DNA from: Cloeon dipterum
Lineage: Eukaryota; Arthropoda; Insecta; Ephemeroptera; Baetidae
Assembly: GCF_949628265.1 (NCBI RefSeq)
Contig: NC_088787.1
Location: 5,880,501-5,944,500 of the forward strand
DNA: 64,000 bases
Direction of reading: 5' to 3'
In this document: positions 11,250-22,110 of the stretch, piece after piece
Numbering within the stretch: position 1 is the stretch's first letter
Layout: every line of letters starts with the position of its first letter
The notes under the pieces: generated by a model
Told to the model about the DNA's origin: nothing
Database searches by the model: none
The model's input: the letters and a program-made list of their open reading frames with translations, nothing else
Translations under genes and position numbers: made by a program

Positions 11250-11625
11250 TTTTTTTGGTTTTAAATAAAAAAATTCGGAATGGATCTAAACATGAAAAAT
11301 CTTGATTTCTTTAATATGAAAAAATTAAATTTTGGCGGAAAATCACTGATTTGCCACAACTTTTCAAGTCAAGAAATAAATATAACCAAACAGAGCATCG
11401 GTTCTAAATTAGGCAAGCGAGTGAACCCCTAACGTTGATACACACGAATATGTATGTAGTATTTGTTTGCTCATGCAGTTGGCAGTTGGTCTGGCAACAT
11501 GACAATAATAAAATTAGGTTTAATTAGGTTATATACTTAGGTTATAAGTTTAGGTTTAAGGGTCGGTTGCATGCGACTAACTGTCTTTTTTGGAAATTTT
11601 TGCAACAAAAAATGAGTGAAAGTTG
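11250..11625 (+). repeat. Dispersed ~0.7-kb repeat, partial copy c
   Basis: It shares GGTTCTAAATTAGGCAAGCG, GTTGGTCTGGCAACATGACA and CGACTAACTG with copies a and b but lacks their first 150 bp and is more diverged. It lies within 600 bp of copy b and just downstream of the SNUPN stop. Confidence 0.65.
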
Positions 11626-11823
11626 ATAAAATAATGAAAGGTTTTTATTATTTTCTCATTTTCATAATTTTATTCACACAGGTCATTTAAAATTTGTTGC
11701 ACTTTATAATTCACGATTACTTGACAGATGAAGTAGTATTATTTACTTTTCTTACACATTGACCAGTTCAGATATTATCTCTAAATTTAAAAGAAAATTG
11801 TGGTATCACAAGTCTGAAAAAGA

Positions 11824-13858
11824 CTATCCCAATTCGAGCTCGTCCTCTTCCTGCACCGGCTCTCCGCTCTCTTCAAAAATGCTGGACTCGTCGTGACCGC
11901 TGCCAGAGGTGTCCATTTCGACCGATTTTCTGCCCCGTCTTCGCTTTTCCTTTTGCTTCTTTTTGTACTCGGCGATGTACTCCAAATGCCCTGGATAGCT
12001 TTCTGGCTGTTGGGCCATTTCCTCATTCACGGAGATGCCCAGCACCTCGGCAATCATGAACGGGAGCAGCCAGACGACCAACGGAGTCACGCCGGCTGTG
12101 TAATGCGCCTCCTTGTGGTAGAAGAGCACGCCGTCCAGTTTTTCCGTGAAATCCAGGCTCTCCAGGGCAGTCTCTGTGTCAGTGGCAAGGGCGTGGGGCA
12201 AAGGATGGAATTTGTAGGCGTTGGGCCTCTCGAGCAATTCCGGGGTTTCTTCGAATTTCGACTTCAGCCAGTAAAACCGAAACTCAGTCTGAAATTTATA
12301 GAGTAAAAATATTGTTGTTTAAATGGGAAATTTGATCTCTGCAGGGTCGAAAACCTAAAAAATGTCACCAAACACGATATTTTAGAACATTTTACCTTGT
12401 TTTGACCTTCAGGGTCAGGTCAGGGTCGGACCATGAAGGTTAAATTTTGTTTTTATTTGTGTACAAACTAAATTAAACAAGAAAATTTAATTTCTTCGAC
12501 TTTATGAATGTTTTAAATGTCAGGGTCAGGTCAGGGTAGGACCCTGAATGTTGAATTTGAAATTTAACTGTCTGATGAGTGTCTACTGAGTAAATTGGAC
12601 ACGAGAATTTTGATTTCACGAACAATATTAATATTTAAGATTTCAGGGTCAGGGTCACGAGCTGGATTTCAAATTCGAATTGCGCCAAATGTATTGCGAT
12701 TATCATTATGAAATTTGGTGTACTTATGCAGAATTTTACGGGCTACATTTTGTTTCTGTACCCCATACAAATCAAAGATGGTCATCACCCTGAAAAAACA
12801 GATTTCCTGAAAAAGGTCGCGAAAGGTGACCTTAGACTTTGACCTGCGGCTTTTTTGTAAGTATAAAACTTGTTCAGTATCAAAATTTAGGTTGGATATT
12901 AAGATTTAGAGATGATATCCCAACTCGATTAGAAGTTTCGGCCCGTCTGATTTTCTGGGACATTTTTAAATTAAGTAAACGGGTAACGCCCCCTTTTTCA
13001 GGCCTCAGCAGTTGAATAACCCCACTTTAAATTAAATATATAAAAAATCGAGCAGTTTCCGCATAATTTTTAAGCCGACTTTTAATTTTAACTCAATATT
13101 TCGTGTTTTTGTAGATTTCTTTTATACAAAAACCAATATTATTTATACCTCGCAATTGACCATGGAGTAGCCAGCCCATAGAATCACGTCTAAAATGAAA
13201 ATGGTGCTTGTCTCTCTGTTATAGATGCAGTCGAGGACGGTTCTGCCCACTTTGCCTTCCTTCAGCAGGGCTTTGGTTTGGAAGAGAAATTTTCCGCTCA
13301 ACGAGAACCCCCGGCAGATTTTCTGCAAAAATTAAATACCATCAAGATATGATTTTTATTTTCCGAAATATTACTAGCTTTAAAATAGTTGAATTTTTTA
13401 GTTTGTGTACCGTTTCCGAAATGACAATACATCGTTTGCCGACGGGACAAGGGACGAGGTACCATTTTTCCATCAAATCTCCCGGCACCTCTTCCATCCA
13501 TTCAGACTGCATCAGCATCTTGCCGAACTTCTTCTTGGAAAGGTTCCCCTAAATAAATCATGACCAAAAAATTAAAATTTATTTTCATTCTTCCTTGCTA
13601 AAAATACAAACCGAGAGATGAGCATCTTCATGCCTTTGCTCGGGAATTTCCTCAAAGTTCCTGCCAGCGTCGAAATTCACATTTCGTTTCCTAAATCATC
13701 CGAAAATTTAGTCGTAATTATAAAAATAAAGGGAAAAAATACCTTTTCTGCTCCTCGAGAAAATGCTTTCGCTTCTCTTCCTGGCTGCGAAAAGTGCCTT
13801 TTGTTTTGTACAGCGCCTGTCGCTGCGTTGGCTCATTACTCCGTTCGACTGACAGCAT
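11824..13858 (-). CDS. SNUPN: Snurportin-1, m3G-cap snRNP import adaptor
   Basis: Five minus-strand exons, 13858-13743, 13690-13612, 13548-13411, 13322-13149 and 12288-11824, give 323 residues. Residues 10-50 form an importin-beta-binding region (RQALYKTKGTFRSQEEKRKH, then EEQKRKRNVNF). The cap-binding core follows: LMQSEWMEEVPGDL, WYLVPCPVGKRC, TVLDCIYN, FILDVILWAGYSMVNCETEF, FRFYWLKSKF, KLDGVLFYHKEAHY and TPLVVWLLPFM. The C-terminus is lysine-rich, then acidic, as in other snurportins. The protein binds the trimethylguanosine cap of spliceosomal snRNAs in the cytoplasm and hands them to importin-beta (family knowledge). Human SNUPN is 360 residues; the visible loss is mainly at the N- and C-termini and in one core loop. 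The 860-bp last intron contains a small repeat. AT-rich sequence follows the stop. Confidence 0.94.
12405..12665 (+). repeat. Three-copy CAGGGTCAGG repeat in a SNUPN intron
   Basis: Three diverged units spaced about 110-125 bp apart begin at about 12407, 12518 and 12643. Two contain CAGGGTCAGGTCAGGGT followed by GGACC(A/C)TGAA; the third has CAGGGTCAGGGTCA only. The whole lies in the last SNUPN intron. The AGGTCA-like cores resemble nuclear-receptor half sites, but that may be chance. Confidence 0.5.
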
Positions 13859-14413
13859 CTTTCCCAACAACAGCTGATCGATTTAACTTGAAAATCCAAG
13901 ACTTTTAAGTTTCAAATTGCGCATTTACACACACGCTGCCGCCGCCGAATTAAAGTTTACAAACAACAGCTGACGGGAGAGGGAGACTGACAATCCTGAC
14001 AATGAGAATTCGCCAGCACTGGCACCAGCGCCAAGCGGGTGATTGCGGTACTAAGGCTGCGTGCGGGAAGCGGGAAAGCGAGTGTAACCGAATATATGAG
14101 AATTTTTTGGGTTTGGCGCCTTTTATGCATGAATTGTACAGATTTTTCATCAAGAATGCGCAGTTAGATCAGTTTTTTTTTAAATTTTCTCTCTAAAAGA
14201 ACGAAAATGATTTCTTTTGCGCATGGAAAGGAGCTTGAAGTCATTTTGATTGATATTCTGGAAATTTAAAATAAAAAAAACATCATTTTCGAAAGGAAGA
14301 TGATATATAAAATGTATTTTTATTTGGCCTTAATTATAAAATAATCACTTTTTGATTGAAAAGTGCTCGTCAGAGGCGTGGTTTTGATTTACCCATGGAA
14401 GACACACGGGGTC
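13859..14413. other. Gap between SNUPN and the acidic-protein genes
   Basis: The first 250 bp (13880-14140) are moderately GC-rich and should hold the SNUPN promoter and 5' UTR. The rest is AT-rich and includes the likely 3' UTR of the acidic-protein gene 1. I found no coding exon. Confidence 0.5.
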
Positions 14414-15721
14414 TCAAGCAGATGAGGCTCTCTTTGTCCCTTTTTGGTCCTTATTCTTCTTCAACTCCATCTTCGGTTTTTTCGGAAGTTCTAACTTCTC
14501 ATCGTCATCATCCTCCTCCTCTTCCTGCCCCTCATCATCCTGCTCTCCATCATCATCTTCCTGCTCCTCGTCCTCTTCCTCCTCCTGCTCCTCTTCCTCC
14601 TCTTCTTCAACGATATCCTCCACGCCCTCTTCATCCTGCACCTCTTCCTCATCATCCTCCACATATTCATCATCCTCATCATCCTGCACCTCGTCATAAT
14701 CATCCAGACCTTCATCATCTTCATCATCATCAGCAGAGCTCAAATTACCTGCAGGAGCAGGAACGAATGGCTTCGTGAATGACTGATTTCCGTTTGGACT
14801 CTCTCTATTATTATGACTCTTGGAGAATTCTGCGGGGCCTTGACCATCATCATTGTCTGTTCCGCTACAGTCACTCCCACCCTGAATAGTAGGACCTGAT
14901 GAGGTTGAGCCTCGACCACTCTCCGTGGAAGTGGAAATTGCTCCCTGAAAAACCGAATGTTAGATTATCATATGTGCTGACTTTTAGTCTGTATAAAACT
15001 TGCCATAGTCTCCAGTTTGATGATTTCATCAACAATTTTCACCAGCTTGTATGCTCTGGGACACAATGGAATCAGTGCATCGGGAAAATGAGACTCCATC
15101 GTCGCTGCATACAGAGAAATACACATTTAATACATTTTAATTTCTAAGTTAGAACGCTCTCTCGATTTTGCTTAGTTTAAAAACCGCCTTTGATGAAGTT
15201 TCTGAGCACATCAATCGATCCTTGAGAGTAGAATTAGTTAAAATGAATATTTTTTCCGACCAAAAAGTCCAGCGCGACGTTCGAACCTTTTTTTCCCGCC
15301 AAAACAATATGAATGCGAGAACTGCGCATGCATCACAGCTGGCTGGTTCTGCCAAAGAAGTCATTCGTGCAGGTTGGTCTCTCTGCAAGTGGTTAAACCA
15401 GCTTTGACGCATGCGCACTTCTCGCATTCAAATTGTTTTGGCGGGAAAAAGGTTCGCACGTTGCGCTGGACTATCTGGTCGGAAAAAACATCAAATTTAC
15501 CTAATGCGAACCTCAAGAAGCGATTGGTGTGCTCAGGAACTTCGTCAAAAACGGTCTTTTTAAGCTATTCAAAATTAATTATTTGGAAATCGAGATAGAG
15601 AAAATTCTGATTAATTTTTGTCTCGGATATAAAATAAAAAATGGAGGTTCTTACAAAAATCGGTTGGCAATGGGCTGCTTTCAGATGAGCTGGGAGGCGT
15701 TATTTTTGCGATTCTTACCAT
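14414..15721 (-). CDS. Acidic Ser-rich protein, tandem paralogue 1
   Basis: Three minus-strand exons, 15721-15655, 15104-15004 and 14944-14414, encode 232 residues. The second intron uses a GC-AG pair (GCAAGT donor); any nearby GT donor breaks the frame. Residues 36-55 (CPRAYKLVKIVDEIIKLETM) form the only block shared clearly with paralogue 2. Then come a Ser/Gly/Asn-rich linker (57-125), about 85 residues that are nearly all Asp/Glu (126-210), and a basic tail with KKPKMELKKNK. Basic patch plus acidic run suggests a nuclear chaperone-like or chromatin-associated protein, but this is inference from composition and I do not recognise the family. The acidic run is coded by GAT/GAA/GAG repeats and may vary in length. 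Intron 1 carries a long-inverted-repeat element at 15172-15572. I chose the start by homology of exon 1 length (67 nt) and phase with paralogue 2. Confidence 0.72.
15172..15572. mobile_element. Long-inverted-repeat TTAA element, copy A
   Basis: About 400 bp with inverted arms of roughly 150 bp. The left arm begins AAACCGCCTTTGATGAAG and the right arm ends CTTCGTCAAAAACGGTCTTT. Inner landmarks are TTTTTCCGACCAAAA, CCCGCCAAAACAAT and CGCATGCGC, mirrored in the other arm. TTAA flanks both ends. It sits inside intron 1 of the acidic-protein gene 1. There is no transposase; it is a non-autonomous foldback or MITE-like element related to the copy at 18480. Confidence 0.8.
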
Positions 15722-15854
15722 TTTGTACGCTGTATGATTTTCACGCACAAAGGAATAGACCAAGACTGACCTTATTGCGAGAGGAAATAAGCATGTATTT
15801 TTCGCCTCCTTTGCATTTTACGCATTCCTTAAATATCCCAAGAGACGGAAGCGA

Positions 15855-16740
15855 ATTGCTTGGAGAAAAATTCTAAGAATGCTCAAAATGTCACAGCGAT
15901 CGTGGAATTCAATTTTTTGATGTTTCCTGTCGATCATGAATTTTAAAATGTTAAGAATTCAGAAGACTGGCGTTCAGCACTTTTATTCAATCCAAATTTT
16001 AATATTGGGATATGCTTTACAAAATATTTTTGAGTCATTTCAGTAGAGGAAAAATATTTGAATAATGAATTTTGTACGGTCGCAGAGGTGACACTTCTAA
16101 AAAAATCTTTTAAACTAAAACAAATCCTTTAAAAATCAATGAAGTTTCCCGGAAAATTCCACGTGTTTCAATTTGTGTTCAAATGCCTTTTTTAGACGGG
16201 CATAAAGAATATTACCATGAAAAGATCCTAAAAATGCAGTTCAATATTTCGAATTTTAATTACTGGAATAATGAAATTAATTTCTTACAAAATAAAAAAT
16301 AATCTCAATACAAAAATATACATATTCTGGAAATTATTATTTTAAATATAAATTTCGGGGATGAAAATAAATATTTCTCTCCCGTCGTCTGTAACAATTC
16401 CTTGGAGTAAAATTATAAGAAAGCTCAAAATATCACAGCGGTCGCGGAATTCAATTTTTAGATTATATCTGTCGATTTGGAATTTTATATATCCAGCCCT
16501 TTTCTACAATGTAAGAATTCAAAAGACTGTGATATGTCCAGAATTTTAATTTTGAGAGCTGCTTTAATGAGAAATACTCTTTAAATATTCGAAACTGATT
16601 TATACACATAATAAAAATGATATAAAATAAGATTCTTAATGCGAGAATTCATGTTCTGGAAATTATAAAATTAAAAATATAAATTTTGAGGGTGAGAGTT
16701 TATTTTTATTCTTCTGTATAGCTAAAATTCGTAAAATTCT
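15855..16740. repeat. Diverged direct repeat upstream of acidic-protein gene 1
   Basis: About 15855-16335 and 16385-16740 are related: both run from TTGGAG-AAAATT through GCTCAAAAT-TCACAGCG and GGAATTCAATTTTT to TTCTGGAAATTAT. A further short match (CCTTGGAGCAAAAA) lies at about 17860, some 135 bp before the start codon of paralogue 2, the same offset as in paralogue 1. The repeats are non-coding and probably record duplication of the gene's 5' flank. Confidence 0.6.
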
Positions 16741-16770
16741 AAAATTTGGACGGCAATTTGCTGTGGTATG

Positions 16771-17720
16771 TTAATCTGATTTTTCTCCTAAAGATGGTAC
16801 GGTCTCAAAGCTTCCCTCGGACCCTTCAGAAGATTCTACTTCGTCACCTTTGTCGTCCTCCTTCTCTACGAGTACAGGAATGTTTATTTCCTGACCTTCC
16901 TTCTTGCCCTCATGCTGACCCTCTTTCCCCTCTTCTCCGTCCAAGCAGAGGGGTTCAGCGCCTTCATTCTTGGCGTCTTCAACCTCTGCTTCAAGGTTGC
17001 CGTTCATCTTTGCAGGGTCATAAGAGTATATCGAATCGTCGTAACTATCATCCGTCTCGACCTCTTCCTCCTCGTCCGGATCGGACCATGATGAGATGCT
17101 GCTATTAAACTCGTCCCCAGGGATACTCGGCACTGTCCCGCTTTCGTCCTGGTTAGATGATTCGTCGCCTGATCCGCTTTGTGAGCCACTGACAGTGAGC
17201 GCTCTCTCCCTGGCCAGCAGATGCTGTTTCAGAATTTTTAATATGCTCTTGGTGATACCATCGTTTGCTCCGAGCGGCCTTTGAGGGCTCGTTGACGAAT
17301 TACTTGAGGTCCGACGTCTCTGCCGACGCCGCGGATCAGGAGTTTCTGAATCGGAAGAGGCTCCGAAGAGACTTGAAGATTCCTCCTAAACAGTTTGAAA
17401 AACAGTTATTGAAAAATGTCGAATTTTGGTTAACGCATTACTTTTGCCTCCAACTCCAACACGATGGCCGTGTCAACAATCTTCGTCAACTCATATGCGT
17501 AGGGACACGCTTCCTCCAGAACTTTGGGGAATAAAGGCACCATCGCTGCAGAACAAGATATTATTCAAGTTAAATCTCGCTAGTCAAGAAATTTTTGGGA
17601 AGTTTTAAATATTGAAATAACTTGTACCTTGAGAAGTAAAAATAGGTACTTACAGAATTTTTCCTCAATAACCTCTGGTATTCCTGACCTCCTGTCAGAA
17701 GTGCTAGTAGAAGCATCCAT
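16771..17720 (-). CDS. Acidic Ser-rich protein, tandem paralogue 2
   Basis: Three minus-strand exons, 17720-17654, 17545-17442 and 17385-16771, encode 261 residues. Exon 1 is 67 nt and ends in the same phase as in paralogue 1. The shared block lies at residue 36 onward (CPYAYELTKIVDTAIVLEL), with Cys-Pro at the identical position. Exon 3 begins EESSSLFGASSDSETPD, followed by a basic DPRRRQRRRTSS patch that looks like a nuclear localisation signal. Then come a Ser-rich region, DPDEEEEVETDDSYDDS and a Glu/Lys-rich C-terminus. Outside the N-terminal block the two paralogues share composition more than sequence. The second intron here uses an ordinary GTAATG donor, unlike the GC donor of paralogue 1. 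Function is unknown to me; a nuclear acidic protein is the best guess. It lies about 1.05 kb upstream of paralogue 1 on the same strand. Confidence 0.72.
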
Positions 17721-18478
17721 TTTTTGTAGAGTCTTGATTTCTTGCTAGTCTTCCACGGGGCAAAAGTGAGCAGACACTGATTGATTTTCTCTCTTTCTGT
17801 GCAACTAGACCGGATTGCTGGAATTTTTCTCCCGTCACTCGCATTTTTACATCTTTAAGAATTCCTTGGAGCAAAAATCCACAAAATGTGGCGAGAAAAA
17901 TTCTTCGCAGGTCACAAAAATGCACTTTTGCCAATGCAGGAGGTTAAATAATTTAAATGAGTAAGATTCTATGGAACAATTTACAAAAAAATTATTTCAT
18001 GTAAGAAACCATTCAAAATTTAATTTGTTTTATACCCTGACTTCATTTTATAATTTTTAATCCTTCATTATAACAGCCCAAAAGCTTTTAATTATTCAGC
18101 AAAAATAATTACTTCCTGTAATTATTTTGAAAAATAATTCACCCCTAAAACCTAGTAATTTTAGAAGTGTCGAAAGGTATGCAGAGATTTGGCGTAGGCA
18201 ACATATTCAAGTTTATTAATGTTTCAAATAAGTGGAAACTCACGAAAAACAAGAGCAAACACATCTCTTAAAATTTTCAGTGCATTTTTTTTAAATACTT
18301 TTGAGATTTTCAGGATTTTTAAATATGGCATTATAGTTTTTAAGCCTAAAAATTTACAGAAAATGTCCATTAACCACCTTTGACCTAGACTGATGACCTT
18401 AAATTCGAATGGATTTTTTTAGATAGCATTAATTGCGCTCTCCATTATTTCCCAAAATTCCTTTGCTTAAAATATAAT
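17721..18478. other. AT-rich gap upstream of acidic-protein gene 2
   Basis: The first 200 bp should hold the promoter of paralogue 2, including the CCTTGGAGCAAAAA block shared with the paralogue 1 flank. The remainder is A/T-rich and shows no coding exon, RNA gene or recognised repeat. Confidence 0.5.
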
Positions 18479-18479
18479 T

Positions 18480-18868
18480 TAAAGACCGTCTTTGACGACG
18501 TTATTAAGCACACCAATCGATTCTTTAGGGTCGAAATAGATTAAGTAGATATTTTTTTCCGACCAAAATGTCCAGCGCGTCGTGCGAACTTTTTTCCCGC
18601 CAAAACAATGATGAACGTTAATTTGAGAGCTGCGCATGCGTGAGAGCTTGCTGGATCTGAAAAAGAACTCAATCGTACAGGTGTTTTCTCTGCAAGTGCT
18701 CAATTCAGCTCTGACGCATGCGCAGTTCTCGCATTCATGTTGTTTTGGCGGGAAAAGAAGTTCGCACGTCTTACTTGACTTTTTGGTCGGAAACAATATC
18801 TACTTAATCTAATTCGACCCTAACGAATCGATTGTTGTGCTCAGAAACTTCGTCAAAGACGGTCTTTA
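18480..18868. mobile_element. Long-inverted-repeat TTAA element, copy B
   Basis: It begins AGACCGTCTTTGACGACG and ends CGTCAAAGACGGTCT, flanked on both sides by TTAA. Arms of about 150 bp mirror each other, with TTTTTCCGACCAAAA, CGCCAAAACAA and GCGCATGCG blocks, around a spacer of about 80 bp that is not conserved with copy A. There is no coding capacity. A TTAA target fits piggyBac-like or related transposases, but the ends are not classic piggyBac ends, so the class is open. Confidence 0.85.
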
Positions 18869-21382
18869 ACTTTAAATATGTCAATTCGGTCATTTAGAAT
18901 ACAACTGGAATTGTATCAAACCAAACAGATTGTAAAAATAGATTTATACAATCTTCTCAAGTAATATTATTGAAACCAACTCTTCGTTACATTTCTTCAG
19001 AATGCAATAAAAACAGCGAACAGAGGATCGTGCAGTCTATTATAGCGTGTAAGACAGTATCAAATTGTGAAATACAGTCTGCATTGAAGTAACCTGCTCT
19101 ATATGAGAGAGTACATTGCGTCGGCATTTTATGGCCTTCGGAGACTCGTAAAAGGGTCTGGTTCATCCGCCAACGAGATATAATCATGTCTCCGCGCGTT
19201 CTGCTGTGCGCGAAAAGTGCGTGTGAGACAGAAAAAATCATATTGCGGAGTGTGAGCGAGTGGTGTGCATCCCCTGGTCGAAAATTGCAGCATAAATGCG
19301 ATGCGGCGGGCGCAAAAGCAAAAGCACCGTCGCCCAGCAGCAGGTTCATCGGCCGCGCACTTGCTGGGCGTGACAACCTCCGTCAATATGCTATGCTGCA
19401 GGCGCCGACGATCAAAACACCATGCAAACTGCACCCTCATCGATTCTCCTAATTAATTATTCATTTTTTATTCTAATAAAATATTAATTAATTTTAATAA
19501 TTGGTTAAATGTTTTATTGCATATAAAACCAAATTAATTAAATGTGATTTTTAGACTAATTTTTGAGGAAAATAGTCTGGGCTGCATTTTTTTACCACCC
19601 GGTTTTTTCCACCTTCTTCATCTTGCAAGAAATGCAAGAAATGAATTTATCCTGTGCTTAAATGTTAAATTTGCGGTCGGAGTGGTCAAAATTTCCTCTG
19701 CTGTGATGCTTTTTTCTTTTAAATTGCAATTTTCTGACTCGATTTCTCCAATTTCTGACAATTTTTCAAGTCGAAGGTCATGGAAAAATTATAAAATTCA
19801 TGAAAACTAAGGTGCCAGAAACCGGTTAAAATTGGAAAAAAATAGATTTTTACCATTGCGCCGCATTTTTTTAAAAATGCGGGATTTTCGAAACCCTGAA
19901 TAAATAATTTTTGTAAAATGTTAAGAACGCATTACCTCAACTCTACGAGGTTCAATTTAATTAATTAGATGTGCATTGGATTCCTCTCGTCAAACCCGAT
20001 CGAATGAACACTAAATCATCGGTCAAAGGTCATTGGCCATTTTTAGCGTTTTTCTTACTTTTTAAAACCGGATCCACACTTACAGGTGTCACGGATTTTA
20101 ATGAAACTCAGTGGACGTGTAACCCTAATATACTTGCATCCAACCTGAAATTTTCAGGTCACAATTCTAAAAATTGCTCATGTTACAGGCTCTCAAAGTT
20201 TGCGGATTATTTAAAAATTGATTTTTTGGGGCAGTTGTAATTTTTTTGTCGAGATTGACGGAAATCAAATTATTTGATGTCTAAAATAATTAAAAATTAA
20301 ATGCTTAACAACTTTCCCAAGCTGACAAACTTATTAGATTTAAATGAAAAAATGGTGGCATGGTTTTACCTTGTTTTTGAGCGAAAAACGTGTTTTTTGC
20401 TCCCAAAAATTCGAGTTATTTAGCAAATAAACTGATTTTTTTAAACAAATTGTTGCCAATGAGATCATTAAAAATTTTCAGGAAGGTTGAAAACAAACCC
20501 TAACCTCAGGGGTGAGTTTTTGACAGAAATTAAAATTTACTGATTGGTCACTGGTATCGATTTCCATGTTTTTGACCTTGTCGAACTCAAATTTGAGCAT
20601 AGAATCTGTTCCACGAGAGTGTAACTCACATTTTATAGGCAGTAAAACTGAATTATTGAACTGAAAATAAATATTTGGTGAAAATTCGATCTGAAATTTT
20701 TAGTTTAGGAAAAGCAATAATTCACAAACCAAAAATGTGCATTTATTTAGCGAAATTTTCCAAATTAAATAGTTTGTAATGTATTTCAACCATTTTTAGC
20801 ATTAAATACAATTTTATTGTTAAATATACATTTTATAATTATATTTCCAGCACCCAGCAAAAATATCGTGTTTTTTTTTTAAATTAAAATGCGCAAAATC
20901 TCATCGTCTGGTTGTTTGCACGTTTGCAGTCTAGCTCATCTGCAGTTGATTTGCAGCCGTGAAATCGCTCACAAATTTCGACGGGAAGCAAGCAGCATTA
21001 TACTACTTTGAACACGGTGCGCGGCGCATGGAGCAGGTCATCGGCCGCACTTGGGCGTGATCTCGATCACATAGCGACGAAAGCTGCTGCTGCTGCTGCA
21101 TGCGAACAGGAGCCCCGGCATCAGCAACTTCTCAAATTCAATTTATGGCGGTGTATGGATGCTGGCAGTCTCTGTTTGCGTGCAAACCGCAATTCGTGCT
21201 TTTTGTCCACGGCCGGAGACAAGTTGATAATTAATTCCTCTCCACAACGGAGAAATGTAATTGCGTTTTATTTTGTAACGTTTGTGTATAGTAGAGTCAG
21301 AGGATGTTGGAAAATGTTCATTAATCGCCCGCTGAGATTGGCTTGTGTGTTTTTATTTCCAATCTGCGAGCAGTGCGTGTAG

Positions 21383-21407
21383 TCGTTCGTTCGTTCGTTC
21401 GTTCGTT
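21383..21407. repeat. (TCGT)n microsatellite
   Basis: About six tandem TCGT units at the end of a GC-richer patch, followed by GGGCCGGCG. A simple sequence repeat with no coding role visible. Confidence 0.85.
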
Positions 21408-21869
21408 GGGCCGGCGTTTTAATCTACGCCTCGCGGCTGTGTTCGCGTCAATCACACCCTTTCAAGCGAGCGCGCAGTCTCTACTATACGTAGTATGAAA
21501 AATTCCTTTTAACAACCCCTTCAGCTAGTAAATTGGCAGTTGATGATGCATAAAAATACTCCACTGCTATTCATCAAGCGGAATATTCAATTGCCCAAGT
21601 GAAAAAACACTCATTAGTAATTCCGAATGGATTTAAACAAGAATGAGGAAAATTTAGAACATTTTCTGAGCAAGAATTCCAAAACCTGCAATTTTAAAAA
21701 TTTATTAAACAGCTTAAACTAAAAAAATGGCTAAATGTGCATTCCAATTTAGAGAAATTTCAATTTTAGATCATTTATTGTAAAAAAATATAATTTTCTT
21801 TAGATTTTGAGATTGAAAAATTATGGTCAGGGATTTTCGTTAAAAAAAGACTGTGGTCGAATGCAGCCG

Positions 21870-22110
21870 ACCTCACACCTAGTATCACACAAATTATGCA
21901 AACGAAGTTTATAATTATTCTCAGGTTGCCAGACCAGCAGTCTAGACTAGACTATCATCCATATATTTATGAGTGTTTGTGCCACATTATGATCATACGA
22001 TCCACTCGCTTGCCTCTTTTACTGCCAGAGTTTGTTTTAATGATATTTATTTGTTGAAATCTCACGTTTTGGTGAACCAGCAATTTTTTAATAAAGTTTC
22101 GTTTTTACTA
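21870..22110 (-). repeat. Diverged inverted copy of the ~0.7-kb repeat
   Basis: It contains CCTAGTATCACACA, GGTTGCCAGACCAGCAG and CACTCGCTTGCCTC in the same order as the inverted copy at 8755-8990 (CCTAATATCACACA, TGTTGCCAGACCAACAG, ACACGCTTGCTTC). It is more degraded than the 8-11 kb copies. Confidence 0.5.

Noticed and set aside
14356-14778. A 140-residue His/Pro-rich plus-strand frame
   Set aside because: It is the complement of the GAT/GAA-rich acidic run in the acidic-protein gene 1; the minus frame has exon structure and a paralogue.
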